Below are positions 53,739 through 64,000 of a stretch of DNA of 64,000 nucleotides, piece by piece (the first letter of the stretch is position 1; each line of letters begins with the position of its first letter). The notes under the pieces were generated by a model. That model saw nothing but the letters and a program-made list of their open reading frames with translations. It ran no database searches and was not told the origin of the DNA. The translations under genes were made by a program, and so were the position numbers. This DNA is from Agapetus fuscipes (Eukaryota; Arthropoda; Insecta; Trichoptera; Glossosomatidae), in NCBI GenBank assembly GCA_951799405.1, contig OX637337.1:1984001-2048000 (forward strand), written 5' to 3'.

Positions 53739-53937
53739 CGAGTAGTACGAGTTTTCTCACAATACTCGAAGTATTGAGTATTCGAGATAAATGTATGTGA
53801 ACTCGAAAAACACCTCTGGTGAAACAAGTTTCGAAACTTGTTTTGCCAGATGTGATTTTTAAGTTCACATACATATTTCTTGAATACTCAATACATCGAG
53901 TATAGTGAAAAAACTCGTACTACGGGTACTGATGATA
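53728..53937. repeat. Loopless 210-bp palindrome
   Basis: Two arms of about 105 bp meet at 'tttcgaaa' (53829-53836) with no spacer. Outer words 'agtacgagttttctcac' and 'gtgaaaaaactcgtact' pair. Roughly 85-90 percent complementary by eye. Confidence 0.88.
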
Positions 53938-53968
53938 CCTACAACAACATTGTTTGCGAAACTGTATC

Positions 53969-54203
53969 CTTAGTACGAGTTGCAAAACTTGAGAAAAGTA
54001 AAGTTTACGGAAAATATTAAAGAGCGATTTCTCCCAAAATCTGCCGTTTTTGTTTATTACTACACTTTATAGTCTTAGCGAAAGAGTTACAGTGATGAAG
54101 AAAATCAAGTTCAAACAAACAAAAACGGCAGATTTTGGGGGAAATCAGTCTTTAATAATTGCCGTAAACTTTACATTACTCAAGTTTTGCAACTCGTAAT
54201 AAG
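53969..54203. repeat. Second palindrome, 87-bp arms
   Basis: 53969-54055 pairs with 54118-54203 ('acgagttgcaaaacttgag' and 'ctcaagttttgcaactcgt'). The loop is about 60 bp. It lies 31 bp from the previous palindrome and shares the 'tacgagt' edge word. Confidence 0.88.
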
Positions 54204-55046
54204 TTAAGGTCGTGGATTTTAATATATACTCGCCGTAGTCTAAAACAAAGTCGTTATTAGTTTTTATCTTTTAAGAACAAGGAAGTTGCTTCTTAATTTT
54301 CAGATGTATTAACTAAAACATAAAAATTAAAATATAAAGTAATAAATAAATTCTTACCTTCAAAAGACGATACTGGATGGACCGTCCAGATAGCCAAGAT
54401 CAACCATATACTCCTTCTCAGCATTCCCACTGCAGCAGATCGTCTTTTCTTCCTCGTATATATCTTCACCAATTCTTCCATCACTTTTTAGTTCAACACT
54501 TCACTTTTTTTTTGTCAGTTAATAATAGTTCTTTCTTGCTCACTTCACCAAGAGTGTATCCTGTAGAAGCTGGTTAAGAGACCAGTGAAACGTTTAGAAA
54601 TCCAAGCATTTTTTTTTTCAAAAAATGTTTTATGGAAATATTTTCTTTTTTTTAATTTTTAATTGTCACTGAAAAAAAAAACACATGTTAAATCAGAAAA
54701 AAATTGTAGGCATTAATTCATTGATTTGACATGGTAATTACAATATTCATTTTTTTTTTGTACGAGAAACAAAATGGATGAAACTTTTTAAGCCAATTAG
54801 TTTCAAAATATCGTTATTTTTTTATGAAATATGAAATTCAGTTTATTTTTTCAGATTTCATTTTTTAACAAATATTAATCTTTTCATGGAGCACATATCA
54901 TTCAAAAAACTAAAAAAACTTTTCAATTAAAGAGGTACGGAATAAACTTTTTAATTAAAATCATTTATGGATACAAAAATTTAATGTGGGAAAATTTGAA
55001 ACTCCAATGAAATTTAATTCTGTTTGACAATGAACTCGTTATTATA
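54204..55046. other. AT-rich, no recognised gene
   Basis: 54545-54600 has 'tagaagctggtt' facing 'gaccagtgaaacgttt'. The plus frame at 54377-54577 is not supported as coding. Confidence 0.35.
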
Positions 55047-55285
55047 ATGATAGGATGATTAATTTATTGAGCGCTGTTTTTTATATGAATCACACCTCAA
55101 GAGCCCTGTGCAAGCTTTGTTATCGCCATAAAAGCGTCCATTCTCAAACAAGACCCAGTCTTTGTAAGGCTGGAGGGACCTTTGGTGGCCGGTCTTTGGT
55201 AAAGGTACATGAATTTTCCAACCCTATATTTTTTTTGCTCCGTCGGAAATCGGACCCACGACCTTCAGTTTACTACGGACTACTT
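55047..55285 (-). mobile_element. SINE-B, diverged
   Basis: LINE-beta-type tail 'attgagcgctgttttttata', body 'gtccattctcaaacaagacc', head 'cagtttactacggact'. Confidence 0.82.
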
Positions 55286-55690
55286 GTCTTGTCTTGGCTT
55301 GTATCCTGCCGCCATTCCTCTAGGGGTGGCCGGTACCTCGAAACAAGTGCCTCCACTTGACTTTGACCTTGCATACATCTTTCATCTCATCTAATTTCAT
55401 CACTCTTTTCATGCATGCTCTTCTCTTGTTTTTACTCTGTAAATTCCATTCATTCGCAATCCCACTTATCTGATCAATCCATTCTTTTCTAGGTCTTCCC
55501 CTTCCACGCTTACCTATTACATTCCCTTTATACACTCTTTTTGTCAGTCGGTCTTCATTCATCCTTTCAAAATGTCCAAACCATCGCATCACACTTCTTT
55601 TAACTTTCAATTTCACGCTTTCTTTTACTCCGCATTCATTCAGAACCCATTCGTTTCTCACTCTATCTTTCAGTGTTTTTTCTGTCCTAC
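55286..55690 (-). mobile_element. LINE-A RT C-terminus, GTGHP subtype
   Basis: The minus strand has an open frame: RTEKTLKDRVRNEWVLNECG, KRSVMRWFGHFERM, GRGRPRKEWIDQISGIANEW, KVKWRHLFRGTGHP-stop. It is about 120 codons, homologous to 44758-45093 but with a different last exonless tail (GTGHP instead of ICNADF), so a second LINE-A lineage. Short relics of this ending occur at 15.9, 20.2, 30.6 and 30.8 kb. Confidence 0.9.
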
Positions 55691-56383
55691 AATCCGGTCA
55701 AATTATCATTGCCAACCTTCGATAGAAATTTGAATAAAACAAGAAGAAATAAAAAAATATCGTCCAATATAAGAAATTTACGTGACATCTTGATTTCACA
55801 TCTTTAAATAAATTCCTTCAAAGCGAACGTGTATTTTTTTATTTCTCATATTTCTTCCCTGTACTATAATATTATTATGTAGAATGCTTTGTTGGGTCTG
55901 TACTCCAAGTATGAAACAAAACCGTTTTACTCTCCCACAGCGTACTAAAAAATATACATATAATTCAAAGCAGCACTTCTAGAGAGCTCTCAAGTTTGCG
56001 TATAATTTTGGTAAAACGATAAGATTGAGTATGAACGTGTTTTATGACGGAAACAGGACATTTCGCAATGATTGCTGTTGGAAATATTATTATTATGATT
56101 TCACGAAGTCTTTCAATACGTTTTTTTTTCCTTTTTTACATTTTTTTATGCTCGCTGTAATATGTATGATAATGCAATATTTGTGTTTTCCCCTTAAAAA
56201 ACGTTTCATTCAAGGAATATCCCGTTTTTTCTACAAGCATGTTCGTTTTTATTCAATTGCAAAAAAAAAAAAACATATTGAAACCTTTGTAAGTATTGAA
56301 TATTTTATTCGTAAAACTGTAGCTATGTCGTTTTTTTACTTAATAAGGGTATTCAAAGCCCGCGTAATAAAAAGTTACGAATG
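55691..56383. other. No recognised gene
   Basis: The 133-codon plus frame at 56025-56426 is dominated by F, Y, C, I and K in AT-rich DNA and is probably chance. Confidence 0.35.
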
Positions 56384-56745
56384 TGTTATTGTGTGTCTGT
56401 TTGAGTGTGTCTGTGTAAGTCTCTAAATGTAGATGCTTAAATAATTGTACTTGTATTTGTTTAATCTTGTGGGAGTATTAACTGAATACTCTTAATAGAA
56501 TATTCTGATGAAATCTTGCATGTTCAAGTTCCCAATGTTTCAAGATCAATCTCAGTGTCTGGTATAAAAAGGGTCAAAAATGAATGTAGCGTTAGACTTG
56601 TATCTGAGCCGTCAAGCTTAGCAGTACAAAAGCCACTCCGTGTACATGTGAACCGTTCCTTAAAATGAATTGTGAAAAATATATAACCGAAATTTGTATG
56701 AAAATAAACCCGGTTAAATCATAATAATAATAAAAGTAATATAAT
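56384..56745 (+). repeat. LTR-like block, P family
   Basis: Starts 'tgttattgtgtgtctgtttg', has TATA 'ggtataaaaagggtcaaaa' and a downstream 'gaaaataaacccggt'. Fragments of the same layout occur at 15.66, 21.24 and 38.51 kb. The right end and TSD are uncertain. Confidence 0.55.
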
Positions 56746-56864
56746 AAAAGCAAGAGAGTTATATATTGTGTAGGTAATAGTTAACAATATCACATGGTTA
56801 TAAGTTGGCTTCAACAAACAAATGCATTACTGAGCCTTTTGAGTGTAAAATCAATTTATTGATT

Positions 56865-57232
56865 AGAAGGCCTGCCATACGTTAACCTCTTCAGTTAATG
56901 TGATAGCTTAAAATCTCCCAAGGCGGCTGTTTCTTATTTCTTCTAAAAGATGAGTTAACCTTATCAGTATTTTGTTGGGGAACCCCAAAATTAAATTATT
57001 TCTGACACCCTCGGTGGCATTCGAACCTGAGTTCTCGGCATGGAATCCAAGCACTCTGCAAACTGACCTATCGACCGGACTCCAACTGAGCTATTTACAT
57101 ATCTACTCTAATTTTAAGTTTGAAATAAACATCTAGGCGGAAAAAAAATTCTAACACCCTCGTTGGGGATCGAACTGCAGCTCTCTGGCATGGCATGCAA
57201 GCATTTCACCATCTGAACCGTTAACCGGACTA
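56865..57232 (-). mobile_element. Two SINE-C copies in series
   Basis: 56865-57080 is a reverse copy ending at 'cctatcgaccggactcc'. 57085-57232 is the head half of another ('gatcgaactgcagctctctg'). Confidence 0.78.
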
Positions 57233-57967
57233 TAAATAAAAATAAATTAAAAAGATAAACAACTATTATTACAGCCTGTTGTTTTTCCTTAACCAATTTC
57301 CTTTGAGGCGCAGTATTTGCCATGAAATATAAGGCTTTAAGCGCCCTCACTCATCCCCACAACATGTAGGGCCGATTTTATGGAAACCTACATCTGGTTT
57401 TCCAGAGTACGAGGAAAACTTCTAAGCCAACAGTTTACTCTATGTGAGTGAGAGCTAACCAGCTGTTCACGAGCGGCTTACGTCAACGAAAAAGTGGTCA
57501 ATGAATGAGTAAAGTTTTTTTTTTTATTTTCTCGCGATTTTTCAGTGAAGATTGATTGAAATCTGGATCTACCGTTAAAGGTTTCCTAGATGAATCGAGT
57601 CACAAATGCCGAGGTTTTTTTACGTATTTATTTTATTTTATTTTATTTTAATAGGACAACAAACAGCGTTACATAAGAAATATAATAATAAAAATTACAA
57701 AAAATATGGCCAATTATATGCTGCTACGGATATCATGCTTAGAAAGTTGGAAAGAATTACAAGTTGTTAATTGCAAGTGCCTAATTACAAGAAAAAAAAT
57801 ACTGCTCTCAAAACAGAATATGATGTATTAATGATATAAAGAGATGAAATATAAAATATATAAGTACTTATCAACAAGGTGAACAAAAATAGTACTCAAT
57901 CTAAAAGTAAAAATAAAAATAAAGAAGTATGAATACAAAAGCAGAACTCCTGAAGTCCGTCTTTAAT
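57233..57967. other. No recognised gene
   Basis: A (TTTTA)n microsatellite lies at about 57626-57652; AT-rich otherwise. Confidence 0.35.
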
Positions 57968-58200
57968 ATTACATCTAAGTTGCAAATATATGTATACATT
58001 TAAGAGTAATATTAAATGCACGCCCTCAAACAGACACGTGTAAATTCGCGCTACAAATACTGCATATGTATTTACAAATTACGTAAAATCCAAGCCTCAA
58101 ATAAACATACACCCTGAAACTTTTGCCGAATTTCCCTGAAATAGAGGTGACACTGGCAAAGGGAACCATTTTTCCTCATACCAACCTATAAGTCAAGGGA
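57968..58200 (-). mobile_element. LINE-A 3' end
   Basis: Reverse module from 'atctaagttgcaaatatatg' to 'accaacctataagtcaaggg', diverged. Confidence 0.85.
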
Positions 58201-58204
58201 TAAG

Positions 58205-58445
58205 CCACCTTAAAGGTAAAACTGAATAAGTGCTGATTCACTGGTTTAAGAAATCGTGGATAAAACATTTTATTGCGTGTAACGTCTCATAGTAAGTGAA
58301 CTAATTATAAGTAAGTGCTCATGAAAAACTTCTAAACTACAGGATTTTCACACTTATTTAGTGTTTTTTCTTGTAGGAAATATAATGAAAACTGAATTTG
58401 TCTGAGAAACTCTTGCTTAATATGCCACTCATTTAGTTTAACCTT
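58205..58445 (+). repeat. N-repeat, uninterrupted
   Basis: The best copy; serves as empty site for the SINE-B in the copy at 2.6-3.2 kb. Confidence 0.68.
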
Positions 58446-58447
58446 AA

Positions 58448-58890
58448 AGAAAGTTTACACTTTGCCAATGTCACCTCTGTTTCAAGAAAATTCGCTGCCT
58501 TAGTTCTTGTTTATCGTATACGCCATTGAGAAAATTTTACATGAGCAATGTTTGCATGTGTACTGGACCAATGTCTCTTATGAAAACAAGAAATTTATTT
58601 AAAAAATATTTAAAGGAACTCTCACATTATCGAGTTTTACGGTTTTTCTTAGCTCAGATTGTGTAGAATTTGATTCTTAAGACAACTGCATGAAAAAGTC
58701 ATATTTGACAAGATTGGCGTATACGATAAACAAGAACTGGGGGAGCGGAATGTCAACAAAAGTTGCACGGCTTTTGTTCATTTGAGATTGGACACATTTG
58801 GCATGTGTAAGTGCGCACTTATACGTGTCTACTTTTGGGAATGCATTTAATCTTAATCTCAAATTAAAATATGTCACAACTTAGATTATA
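58448..58890 (+). mobile_element. LINE-A 3' end split by MITE-G
   Basis: 58448-58492 and 58748-58890 together make the 3' module ('tgccaatgtcacctctgttt' joined to 'gaatgtcaacaaaagttgca'). Confidence 0.85.
58493..58747 (-). mobile_element. MITE-G full-length
   Basis: 255 bp, nearly identical to 43183-43436 in reverse. TIR 'cgctgccttagttcttgttt'. The flanking duplication is not clean ('aatt' versus 'gaat'). Confidence 0.9.
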
Positions 58891-59406
58891 AGATTATTAA
58901 TATTAGTGTCGGAATGTTTTATAATTCCTTTATATTGTAGTCCTCGATAACAAAAAAAAAACAATAAAAGTGCTCTTTGATCAAAAAAGGTGAAGTTTCA
59001 CTGCTCTATATACTTTTTACAATAATTTATAGCTACTCGGGTTACAAAGGGCTAAGAAAGACGTATGAAAAGCCTCCGCTGAACTTTTTGGCGGGCTTTT
59101 TAGGCCAGAAAAGCTCTCTAAAAGGATGTACGCGTATATCTGTCTACTTCTAGTTGTAGTATTGCTTTCCCTTTGTTTTTGTTTTTAAATAGAAACGAAT
59201 GACTTTTGAATAAAATAGGATGCGCCTATGTACCTACTCTTGAAAAACCCATAAAAACTATCGGATAGGTTCTACCATTCCTCGCTTTAATGCCTTTTTT
59301 CTCTCATAGGGTAAGAATCATTGTACTATTCATTTGATTTGTAGTACTATTTAAAATAGAAAAATTGCAAATACAACAAAATCAATTCACGAAATAAATT
59401 AATGTT
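58891..59406. other. No recognised gene
   Basis: No repeat or coding match; 59070-59130 contains 'ggcgggctttttaggcc'. Confidence 0.3.
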
Positions 59407-59830
59407 AGGATGATATATTTGGAGAGGGTTGTTTTATCGTGAATAAAAAATGGCGGCTGATCTGTAATGTAGGCGGCCAAGGTCAAGAATTAATTTTCGT
59501 TTTTATAAACGTTTTGTAGATATTTTAGTGTTTGTTTGTTTATATAACGGGATGTTATTAATTGCTTGTATTCCTTGACTTATAGTATAGGTTGGTATGA
59601 GGCTGACTACCCATACTGTAAAAAAATGGTTCACTTTGCCAATATCACTCCTGTTTCAGAGAAGGCCGGCAAGAGTTGTAGGGCTTATGTTCATTTGATA
59701 TTGGGTTTTTATATTGTAGGTCTATATGCGGCATGTGTGAGCGCGAAATTATGCGTGTCTGCTTGTGGGAATGCTTTTAATATGAATCTCAAATGATACA
59801 TACCTTTGCAACTTACATATATTTAGTATA
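59407..59830 (+). mobile_element. LINE-A ORF end, UTR and 3' module
   Basis: 59450-59490 reads KKWRLICNVGGQGQ, then about 70 bp of UTR, then the complete module. A SINE-B tail scrap ('taggatgatatatttgg') sits immediately upstream. Confidence 0.85.
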
Positions 59831-59878
59831 AATAATTATAAAAAATTATAAAAAAAACACAGAGTTTTCTTTTCACAA

Positions 59879-60088
59879 ATTGAGTTCACTTTGCCAATGT
59901 CACCCCTGTTTCAGGGAATGTCGGCAAGAGTTGCAGGGCTTATGTTCATTTGAGGTTTGGATTTTATTTGTAAGTACACAATCAGCATTTGTAAGCGCGA
60001 ACTACACGTGTTTGTTTGTGGGCATACATCTGAGAGCTTTGAATGAATATATCCTTGCAACTTAGATTATAGATTATTATTATTATAG
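59879..60088 (+). mobile_element. LINE-A 3' end, young, truncated
   Basis: Begins 'ttgagttcactttgccaatg'; nearly identical to 17.5 kb; (ATT)n tail. Confidence 0.92.
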
Positions 60089-60592
60089 AGTATTTAATAC
60101 CACCTCAAGTACTTTCGACTTATTCACGTCATTATCAAGAGGATACTAAATTACAAAAATTAACAAGACAAACACCATAGAGAAATAAAATAAAAATAAT
60201 GATTTAGGTAAGACAAATAGGTACAATAAGGAAATGACACATAATATAATTACAATATATAACAAATTTATATATTGTATAATGATATAATTTGTTATAA
60301 TGATATAACAAATTGACAAAACAAAAAACCATAGAGAAATCTAAATAAAAATAATAATTTATGACAAATAGGCACAATAATGAGATGACACATATTATAA
60401 TTACAATATTAAAAATTGACAAAACAAAAACCGTAGAGAAATCAAATTAATAAGTCACGATAAAGAAGCACAATTAGTTAATAACAAAGGTGAGGCAGCA
60501 GGAATTTGGACATTGACCAAATTGTAAGAATTAGAATTTTTATGTTTGTGGATTTCTAAAGTTTCTAGGGCTATATTTAGATTTAGATTAAG
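60089..60592. repeat. AT-rich with direct repeats, no gene
   Basis: A unit with 'aattgacaaaacaaaaaccatagagaaat'-like content recurs at about 60155, 60312 and 60414 (words 'agagaaat', 'gacaaatagg', 'gacacatattataattac'). The spacing is roughly 100-150 bp. Confidence 0.5.
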
Positions 60593-60710
60593 ACACCCTC
60601 AAGAGCCCTTTGCGAGCTGCTTTGACCGGTCTTAAAATAAAAGAATTCGATTTGTGCTTTGCCGAAAAACAAAAAAACCACGGCCTTCCGAATAAGAAGC
60701 TGCATGGAAG
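60593..60710 (-). mobile_element. SINE-B relic
   Basis: 'caccctcaagagccctttgc' and 'gaccggtctt' identify it; much is deleted. Confidence 0.55.
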
Positions 60711-60814
60711 ACAGGTTCAGTTTAAAAAAAGCAACAATTAAAAAAAATTCAGATATATTTGCACTTGATTGGTTCCTTGACCGATAGGTTGAAATAAAGA
60801 TGACCCCCCTTGCT

Positions 60815-61032
60815 GTTAAAAAAGTGCTTGTTTGGCTTACCTACGATTTGATTCAAAGATGACTTTCCAATGAAATTGTCTCCTAAGAAAAATCTGTCCA
60901 AAGAAAAAAACATTTTAAACACGATAGTGTGAGAGTTGTTTTAAACAAGACACACTGGTCCATTACAACTACAAACATTGCTCATTTTAAGTAACCTCTG
61001 ATGGACATAAGGTAAACAAGCACTAAGGGGAT
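60815..61032 (+). mobile_element. MITE-G
   Basis: 'gtgcttgtttggcttaccta' to 'aaacaagcactaagggga', internally shortened. Confidence 0.82.
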
Positions 61033-61035
61033 GTG

Positions 61036-61365
61036 AGTATTGTCAATGACACCTCGGTTTCAGGGAAAAGCGGCAGTAGTTGCAAATTTTATGTTCATTT
61101 GAGATCTGTTTTTTTTAGTAATTACACATATTTGTCTATTATAAGCAGAGGTTGCAAGAGTTGCAGGGCTTATGTTCATTTGAGGTTTGGATTTTATTTG
61201 TAAGTACACAATCAGCATTTGTAAGCGCGAACTACACGTGTTTGTTTGTGGGCATACCTACATCTGAGAGCTTTGAATGAATATATCCTTGCAACTTAGA
61301 TTATAGATTATAGATAGATAAGCCCTAAATGCCAATATTCGAATATCCCTGCGATTTAGATTATT
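61036..61365 (+). mobile_element. LINE-A pieces in series
   Basis: 61036-61147 is an old module piece, 61148-61318 a young truncated end and 61318-61365 an old tail. The young copy seems to have landed inside the old one. Confidence 0.78.
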
Positions 61366-61815
61366 GATCTAAATCTTAATCTAAATCTAAGCTGCAAAGA
61401 TGTATATATATTTTTTTTTATAAAAAATAGATTTGTGGAAAGGAATGCAATCCACCAACCTATTTTACCTGGCCAGTTGTCTTCATGCGAAAGCAGAAGC
61501 TTGTGTGCATGCAACGGCATCTGTTGAACCAGGGTCGAAGTTATCGTCGCGGGATTCGAACCAGCGTTATCCGGTTCCAAATAACCTGTCTTGATCCCCG
61601 CGGCTATAACACCGACAAATATCATTTAAGGTTCATATTAAACGCATTCCCACAAGCAGACATGTATCTTGTTCGCGCTAACACATGCCGCATGTGGACC
61701 TACAATATAAAAACCCAATCTCAAATGAACATAAGCCCTGCAACTCTTGCCGACCTTCCCTGAAACAGGGGTGACATTGGAAAAGTGAACCATTGCTTTA
61801 CAGTATGGTACTGAT
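61366..61815 (-). mobile_element. LINE-A 3' end split by SINE-E
   Basis: Reverse subfamily 3 copy. The tail part (61366-61421) and the rest (61621-61815) flank SINE-E. Confidence 0.85.
61422..61620 (-). mobile_element. SINE-E variant
   Basis: Tail 'aaaatagatttgtggaaagg', then 'gcagaagcttgtgtgcatgc', then the tRNA-like head ('gcgggattcgaaccagcg'). Confidence 0.75.
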
Positions 61816-62339
61816 GCCCCTACTAAATGCCACACAAGAATATAATGTATTTGTAATTCTGTAAAACTGAAACAGAAATTAACCCTTCATAATGCCAATA
61901 CACAAATCCTTAAAAAATAAAAAATAAAAATTATTTAGAAAATATTTACAAAAAAAAATTACAAAAACAAAAATAATAATAAATGTTTGCCGCGTTAAAA
62001 GATTACCAAAATCAAATTCCAAAAAAAAAAAATGTTTTCCATGAAGCTCGATTGTATGATTTTTAAAATGATTTTCATTTGGCGAAATACGTGCAGGTCG
62101 TGTTATTGGGTTTGCAAATAGGTTTTTAATTTGAATTGCGACAAATTGCGCCATTCCCCGTCTACGTGACGTTAAACTTTTATCCGTTTTTGAAAAACTG
62201 AAACTGCTTTTTGCAACAACAAAAAATGTTGCCATTCATAAAACTATCAAACACTCTTTTGCCAATGCCAATTTTGTAATGCAATTTTTTGGGTTGCATT
62301 TTTGTAATCGTATTCGAAAGGTGGTGGGCTCAATTCCCG
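61816..62339. other. No recognised gene
   Basis: AT-rich. The 118-codon minus frame at 61879-62235 is F/K/N-rich and unsupported. Confidence 0.3.
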
Positions 62340-62578
62340 GTCTAATCTTATCTAATTTAAGTTGCAAAATATTTATAACATAAGAGATTCATATTATATG
62401 CATTTTCACAAAACAGACATGTTTGAGTTCGCGCTTAAACATGCCGCATGTAGTCCTGCAATATAAAAACCCGAATCTCAAATGAACATTAGCCCTGCAA
62501 CTCTTGCCGACCTTCTAAAACAGGGGTGACATTGGCAAAGTGAACCATTTTTTACAGTTTGGGTGGTCAGCCGCATAC
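62340..62578 (-). mobile_element. LINE-A 3' end
   Basis: Reverse module from 'tctaatcttatctaatttaa' to 'gggtggtcagccgcata'. Confidence 0.9.
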
Positions 62579-62772
62579 GCATTGTTTGAAATTAGAAATT
62601 ACTATCGTACATTAAATAAGATTTAAAAAATTACGATTTAAAAAAACAAAAACAATTAATACTTGTATATCATTTTTGTTCCATTTTTTTACAATAAGAT
62701 AAGATTGAATAAGTTAATCTAATATCATTAATCGACGAGGCATTTCGTTTGTATTTCTTAGTTTTAAAATAA

Positions 62773-63305
62773 TGTTATGTAAATAAGTTATGTAAATATT
62801 AAAATATGTATAAGTATTGGTTATAGGAATTCTTTATTGTATTGGTGGGTAGGATTGATAATTGTGTGTAAATAGAGAAGTTACTAGAATACTTTAATTA
62901 TGTATGTGCTTCGAGAACAGTCTAGCAAAAATGCGTTCTCAACAGTTCCATCTTCTTAGTATAAAAAGGGTGAAAGTTGCTAGCACTAGTCAGTCAGTCT
63001 TACCTGTGAACTCCACCAATACATAATTCATAATTTTTCATAAGGTCTTTATTGTTTTTATCATTATGTACAAAATATTACAATAAAAATAAATTTAAAA
63101 AATCTAATTACAATAAATACTCCCCAAAGTAAGCATAGCTTGTGTTTTGGGGAGGAATACATCGAACAAATTCGACCAGTGAACTAAAACCAGTGTAATG
63201 AAATAAATGAGAGTGTCTTTGTTAAAATAAATATAAACGTGTAAAATAAATGAGTAAAAAGAAGAGTAGTTTTATTTGAAAAGTATACGAACCAAAAATC
63301 GCAAC
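62773..63305 (+). mobile_element. LTR-like element with LINE-F inside
   Basis: Starts TGTTATGTAAATA like the solo LTR at 37565. It has TATA 'agtataaaaagggtgaaag' near 62959 and a matching right part ('aaaataaatataaacgtgta', 'gaagagtag'). The right end is eroded, so the TSD is not proven. Confidence 0.65.
63025..63155 (-). mobile_element. LINE-F 3' end with AATACAT TSD
   Basis: Nearly identical to 18836-18962; flanked by 'aatacat' at 63018-63024 and 63156-63162, a 7-bp target duplication. Confidence 0.8.
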
Positions 63306-63562
63306 TATAATCTATAATCTATAATCTAAGCTGCAAGGATATGTAAGCATTTAAGGCTCATATGAAATGCATGCCCACAGACAGGCACATGTAGGTTCGC
63401 GCCTACACATTCTGCATGTGTGCATACAAATAATGAAAACCTCACATGGACATAAACCTTGCAACTCCTGCCGCCGTTCCCTGAACCGGGGTGGCATTGG
63501 CAAAAGTGAACCGATTTTTACAGCACGGGTGGTCAGCCTCGTACCAACCTATCAGTCAAGGA
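63303..63562 (-). mobile_element. LINE-A 3' end
   Basis: (TAATCTA)n tail to 'accaacctatcagtcaagga'; 'cgttccctgaaccggggtgg' marks a divergent subfamily. Confidence 0.88.
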
Positions 63563-64000
63563 GCAATAAAAAACAATAATAAAATATAAATTCCAAATAA
63601 AATTTTATGCGGTTACGGGGCGAGTAAAATTTATTTATGTACGACCGGTTACATAGTTTCTCTAAGACTACAAAAAATTAAATACGACGTGAACTTTTTT
63701 ATTACCATTTATAATTCCATTACCGTTTTAATGCTCTCCAAAGTTAAGGCTGCCCTCCGCCCGCCCCGTTTTTGTGTTCCTCTCCTGACATAAGAATACT
63801 CAAGTAGGGGAGCCATTTGTCTTTTGCAAGTCTACTTCATAATTGCGACAGTGAAATCTACTCCGGCATAATGTGTCCGCATTATCATAATGAGAGGCGA
63901 AAACATTTTGCGCTTTTACAAGCTGCAAAGTAATAAATCCGCTACCAACAACTCGCGCAGTCTAATGTAGCCACCCCTTAATCTGATATTCACACTTTTT
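63563..64000. other. Non-repetitive island at window end
   Basis: 63740-63995 is less AT-rich, has no repeat match in the window and reads like unique DNA ('ctccggcataatgtgtccgc'). No frame with a domain; it could be conserved non-coding sequence. Confidence 0.35.

Noticed and set aside
56025..56426. 133-codon plus-strand frame
   Set aside because: Composition is F/Y/K/I/C-rich as expected for random AT-rich DNA, with no domain or splice context.

Overview
The window looks like repeat-saturated, AT-rich (about two-thirds A+T by eye) nuclear DNA from an invertebrate animal, most plausibly an insect. The evidence is tRNA-derived SINEs, truncated LINE 3' ends, MITEs, foldback elements, solo LTRs and minisatellites, with no operons, no long open reading frames and no prokaryotic signals. 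Scattered GTAGGTAC-type words and the 'cccaaaacacaagc' LINE tail remind me of Lepidoptera, but this is a weak lean. I recognise no complete host protein-coding gene; the window is probably intergenic or a large intron. Nearly all short ORFs lie inside repeats or are chance readings.

Main families, with working names used below. LINE-A is the dominant repeat, about 45 pieces on both strands. Most are a 240-bp 3' end ending in (TAGATT)n or (TAGATTA)n. Longer copies at 44.4-45.1, 32.9-33.4 and 49.1-49.5 kb join this 3' end to a reverse-transcriptase C-terminus, so the small repeats are 5'-truncated LINEs. LINE-beta (8.7, 16.5 kb), LINE-gamma (10.5, 41.8 kb) and two RTE-like LINEs (22.4, 23.1 kb) are other non-LTR 3' ends. 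SINE-B, -C, -D and -E have tRNA-like heads. MITE-G is a 255-bp TIR element in about 10 copies. FB-H, MITE-J and several larger palindromes are foldback DNA.

Layout. 0-6.5 kb: scattered LINE-A and SINE copies plus one promoter-like stretch near 3.8 kb. 6.6-8.1 kb: a minisatellite with 32-bp and then 56-bp units, abutting a GC-richer TATA-containing island (8.1-8.36 kb). 8.4-22 kb: LINE/SINE/MITE mosaic, with a foldback at 12 kb, a LINE-beta end at 16.5 kb and a 5S rRNA-SINE fusion at 18.3 kb. 22-27 kb: deep nesting, clearest at 25.2-26.5 kb. 27-36 kb: SINE-C cluster, a SINE-B/SINE-C dimer and an unassigned 94-codon ORF at 33.6-33.9 kb. 36-43 kb: two inverted minisatellite arrays, a solo LTR with 4-bp TSD, a 135-140-bp tandem repeat and a GC-rich LTR-like block. 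43-64 kb: more LINE-A/SINE/MITE mosaic, twin palindromes at 53.7-54.2 kb and an LTR with a LINE fragment inside it at 62.8-63.3 kb.

The strongest story is modular SINE evolution. One SINE-B body carries three alternative 3' modules joined at the same point: the LINE-beta tail, the LINE-gamma tail, or a whole SINE-C. One copy also has a 5S rRNA 3' half fused to its 5' end. The LINE-beta fragment at 16.5 kb carries the tail shared with most SINE-B copies, so it is the likely parent of the mobilising machinery.
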